A stretch of DNA of 64,000 nt from Flavobacterium hercynium (GTDB lineage: Bacteria > Bacteroidota > Bacteroidia > Flavobacteriales > Flavobacteriaceae). The position numbers and the translations under genes are program-made. The notes under the pieces were generated by a model. The model worked only from the letters and a program-made list of their open reading frames with translations. It was not told the origin of the DNA and searched no databases. The DNA is taken from NCBI RefSeq assembly GCF_002217285.1, contig NZ_MUGW01000026.1, forward strand, positions 124,001 to 188,000. The letters run 5' to 3'. Below are positions 61,299 through 64,000 of this stretch, piece by piece; position 1 is the first letter of the stretch; each line of letters starts with the position of its first letter.

Positions 61299-64000
61299 AT
61301 GAAATCATTAAACTGCAGAAGGAAAAGAATGCGCAGACTGCATTTTTTTCTCACAATTCTCTTCATTTGCGGTGGGTATCAGTACGCCGCCGCACAAGAC
61401 CAAACAACTCAGGTTTCGGGAGTTGTTACTTCAATATCAGATAATTTATCGCTTCCTGGTGTTACTATTGTAGATACAAGTGATCCCAGAAATGCAGTAA
61501 ATGCAGATTTTGATGGCCGTTATACAATAAAATTAAAAAATGGTAACGGAAGTTTGAAGTTCACGATGCTGGGATTTAAACCAGTGGAAATAAAAGTAAA
61601 TAACAGAGCCACTATTAATGTAGCTATGGATCTCGATGTATCTGCACTAGACGAAGTAGTCGTTGTAGGATACGGAACTCAAAAGAAAAGAAAAGTTGTT
61701 GGAGCTGTTGATCAGGTCAATAACGAAGCTTTTAAAGGAAGACCAAACGTTAATACAACACTTGCATTACAAGGAAAAGCCCCAAGTTTAACAATTCAAC
61801 AGACGAACTCAGAGCCTGGAGCAGGTCTTAACTTAAACATTAGAGGTGTTAGTACGTTAGGAAATAATAGCCCTCTTATTGTTATAGACGGTATAGTAGG
61901 AGGCGATATTAATGCCTTAAACCCAGCTGACATAGACAGCGTTACAGTGCTAAAAGACGCGGGTAGTGCTGCAATTTACGGTTCGAGAGCCAGCAATGGA
62001 GTGGTCCTTATTACCACAAAAAAAGGAAGTAAAGGGAAACCAATGTCTATTCAGTACAGCAGTCTTACGGGATACAATACACCGAAATTCTTTACGCAGC
62101 CTGTACATGGATATGAAAATGCGATGTTAAGAAACGAAGCTGCTTTTAATTCCGGTGAAACCACAGCTGTATTTACTGGTGAAAAAATTGCTGAATTAAA
62201 AGCAAATGGCGATACTAAATGGTTTGCAGAAGAAATTGTAAGACCGGCCGTTCAGCTAAATCAAAATCTCTCTATTTCGGGCGGAAACGAAAATTCAACT
62301 TATTTAGTTTCTTTGGGTTATTTAGATCAGGAAAGTAATTTCGTAGGTCCTAAAAAAGGAATGGAGCGTTACAATTTCAGAATAAACCTTTCGAATGAAT
62401 ATGGTAAGTTCAAATTAATATCTTCATTGGCCTATTCAAAACAAAAAATCAGCGACCATTCCTCGAGTACCAGCACTTTAATGGTAGATGCCTTCAGAGT
62501 GCCGCTATATTACAATCAGAAAGATGAAAACGGTAACTTCCTGACAAACGATGTACTACAGCAGTTTAATTCATTGGGAGTTCTGGAGCAGGGTGGTTTT
62601 AGAAAATATGATAATGACGATATTTTTGGATCATTTAATGCCGAATACAAACTAAGTGATGCCTTAAAAGTAAAAGGAGTATTTGGAGGGCGTTTATGGT
62701 CAGGAAATTTATACAGCCGTACTAAGATGGTTAATTTTTTTCCACAAGGTATTTATGGTGCAGACAGAGATACCAGAGATGAATCTAAAAAAAGTCTGGA
62801 TTTGAATACGCAGTTTATGCTAGAGTATACAAAGTCATTTAGTAATCACAATGTGGGGGCTTTGGTAGGAGTTTCTAATGAGAATCACTCAGAACGCCGT
62901 ACTGGTATTTACAAAAAATTTACGGATGAGGATTTAGGAACTCCAACAAGTGAAACCGTGATTGGTGAGGATTCATATAACTCAAACGGAACTGATCCTG
63001 ATGGAAATCCGGCTTCTTTCAAAAATAGCCTTAATTCACTTTTCGGACGTTTGTCTTACGATTACAATGATAAATATTTTGCAGAGTTTAGTTTTAGATA
63101 CGATGGTTCATCAAAATTCAGAGATGATGTAAGATGGGGATTCTTTCCTTCTGCAACCGTTGGTTATGCTTTAACAAAAGAAAGTTTTATGGAAAGCTAC
63201 AACAACAATGTAGGGAACATAAAACTCCGCTCTTCATACGGAATTCTTGGGAATCAAAATGTGGGTAACTACCAATATCAGACGACGTATTTTACTTTCC
63301 AAAATGCTTATGGTTTTAATAATTCAGGCGTAAGCGGAACGGGATATAACTTTGCAAATCCTGATATTCGATGGGAGAAAGCAGCCATCTTTAATGCCGG
63401 AATCGATGCCGATTTCTTCAAAGGAGCATTGTCTTTTTCATTCGATTTCTTTGATAAAGTAACGTCAGACATTTTAGTAGCACCTCAGGTACCGGGAGTT
63501 TACGGTACGAACCTTCCTGATTTCAACGCAGGAAAAGTAGGGAACAGAGGATGGGAAATTAGTGCTACATACAGACACAAAGGAAAAGCATTGAACCAAA
63601 GTGTTACGGTAAATTTTGGTGATTCAAAGAATAAAGTACTTGATTTTAACGGACAGGAAAGATTAACAGGAGTAGAAGAACTACAGGTTATTCTTCGCGA
63701 AGGACTTCCTTTTAATTCGTACGTAGGTTTAAAAAGAGACGGATATTTCCAAAATGCAGAGCAAATTCAGGGCGCAGCGGTTCCTGCAGGAATTACAGTT
63801 CAGCCCGGTGATAATAGATATGTAGATGCTAACAAAGACGGAAAAATCGATGACAATGATAAATTCATTTTCGGAAACCCTTTTCCGAGATATACTTTCG
63901 GAGTAACGTATAATGTAGATTATAAAAACTTCGATTTGAGCATCTTTTTACAAGGTGTGGGGAAAAGAACGATGATGATCAGAGGAGAAATGGTAGAGCC
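61299..64000 (+). CDS. SusC/RagA-type TonB-dependent receptor (N-terminal 900 residues, runs off the right edge)
   Basis: From ATG 61299 a frame of 900 codons stays open to the window end. Residues 1-33 are a signal peptide with a basic start (MKSLNCRRKRMRRLHFFLTI). A carboxypeptidase-regulatory-like domain covers about 38-110 (TQVSGVVTSISDNLSLPGVT). The SusC hallmark ALDEVVVVGYGTQKKRKVVG (about 117-136) follows with a TonB plug (LNIRGVSTLGNNSPLIVIDG, then DIDSVTVLKDAGSAAIYGSR) and the start of the beta-barrel. Such receptors import oligosaccharides with a SusD lipoprotein, expected just beyond the edge. The promoter shares the LacI-type operator with the ROK gene. Confidence 0.93.
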   Translation, partial: MKSLNCRRKRMRRLHFFLTILFICGGYQYAAAQDQTTQVSGVVTSISDNLSLPGVTIVDTSDPRNAVNADFDGRYTIKLKNGNGSLKFTMLGFKPVEIKVNNRATINVAMDLDVSALDEVVVVGYGTQKKRKVVGAVDQVNNEAFKGRPNVNTTLALQGKAPSLTIQQTNSEPGAGLNLNIRGVSTLGNNSPLIVIDGIVGGDINALNPADIDSVTVLKDAGSAAIYGSRASNGVVLITTKKGSKGKPMSIQYSSLTGYNTPKFFTQPVHGYENAMLRNEAAFNSGETTAVFTGEKIAELKANGDTKWFAEEIVRPAVQLNQNLSISGGNENSTYLVSLGYLDQESNFVGPKKGMERYNFRINLSNEYGKFKLISSLAYSKQKISDHSSSTSTLMVDAFRVPLYYNQKDENGNFLTNDVLQQFNSLGVLEQGGFRKYDNDDIFGSFNAEYKLSDALKVKGVFGGRLWSGNLYSRTKMVNFFPQGIYGADRDTRDESKKSLDLNTQFMLEYTKSFSNHNVGALVGVSNENHSERRTGIYKKFTDEDLGTPTSETVIGEDSYNSNGTDPDGNPASFKNSLNSLFGRLSYDYNDKYFAEFSFRYDGSSKFRDDVRWGFFPSATVGYALTKESFMESYNNNVGNIKLRSSYGILGNQNVGNYQYQTTYFTFQNAYGFNNSGVSGTGYNFANPDIRWEKAAIFNAGIDADFFKGALSFSFDFFDKVTSDILVAPQVPGVYGTNLPDFNAGKVGNRGWEISATYRHKGKALNQSVTVNFGDSKNKVLDFNGQERLTGVEELQVILREGLPFNSYVGLKRDGYFQNAEQIQGAAVPAGITVQPGDNRYVDANKDGKIDDNDKFIFGNPFPRYTFGVTYNVDYKNFDLSIFLQGVGKRTMMIRGEMVE

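Overview
The window is AT-rich DNA that looks like the chromosome of a Bacteroidota species, most likely a Flavobacterium. The signs are promoter boxes of the TAnnTTTG type, A-rich start regions with no Shine-Dalgarno sequence, a SusC/RagA receptor, a FecI-FecR-TonB receptor unit, a type IX secretion C-terminal domain, Bacteroidota-style lipoprotein signals and dispersed palindromic repeats. No tRNA, rRNA, insertion sequence, prophage or CRISPR array was recognised. The genus call rests on recalled family features, not on a search.

Layout. 1-1100: the edge of a helix-turn-helix gene, three separate dyads (one flanking a MITE-like inverted repeat) and a small orphan ORF. 1.1-9.9 kb: a heavy-metal efflux island with a DUF6660-like small protein, a CzcA/CusA pump fused to its TolC-type outer-membrane partner, a CzcB-type adaptor, a Fur-family regulator and a zinc/cadmium-type P1B ATPase. 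9.9-13.3 kb: a Bcr/CflA-type MFS exporter and an AraC regulator, with a heptanucleotide tandem repeat directly upstream of the regulator, followed by 0.8 kb made of three tandem copies of a 291-294 bp repeat. 13.3-23.2 kb: a universal stress protein, a FabH-type synthase, a LytS/LytTR two-component pair and an AcrAB-TolC-type RND efflux operon. 23.2-31.1 kb (minus strand): a beta-propeller-like acidic protein, an overlapping PAP2 phosphatase/EptA pair that probably modifies lipid A, and an Oar-like TonB receptor.

31.5-35.3 kb holds the most striking locus: an aegerolysin gene directly followed by a MACPF-like gene, which is the architecture of two-component pore-forming cytolysins. 35.5-45.8 kb is an ECF sigma/FecR/TonB receptor unit followed by a beta-helix-type lipoprotein, a T9SS-sorted protein, a small lipoprotein, an S41 protease lipoprotein and a short helical protein, probably one cell-surface system. 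46-50.3 kb contains three divergent regulator/enzyme pairs (TetR with a quinone-reductase-like flavoprotein, HxlR with a metallo-beta-lactamase-fold hydrolase, HxlR with a DsbA-like lipoprotein), two of them with clear paired palindromes in the shared promoter region. 50.5-58.2 kb is a mix of housekeeping and accessory genes (BCCT transporter, YceI, serine hydrolase, lipoprotein, membrane protein, Nudix, LOG and ACT proteins).

58.4 kb to the end is the start of a carbohydrate-use locus: ROK kinase, LacI regulator and a SusC-type receptor that runs off the edge. The promoters before the kinase and the receptor share the same LacI-type palindrome abutting the -7 box, and the regulator's own promoter repeats the half-site, so the three genes probably form one regulon.
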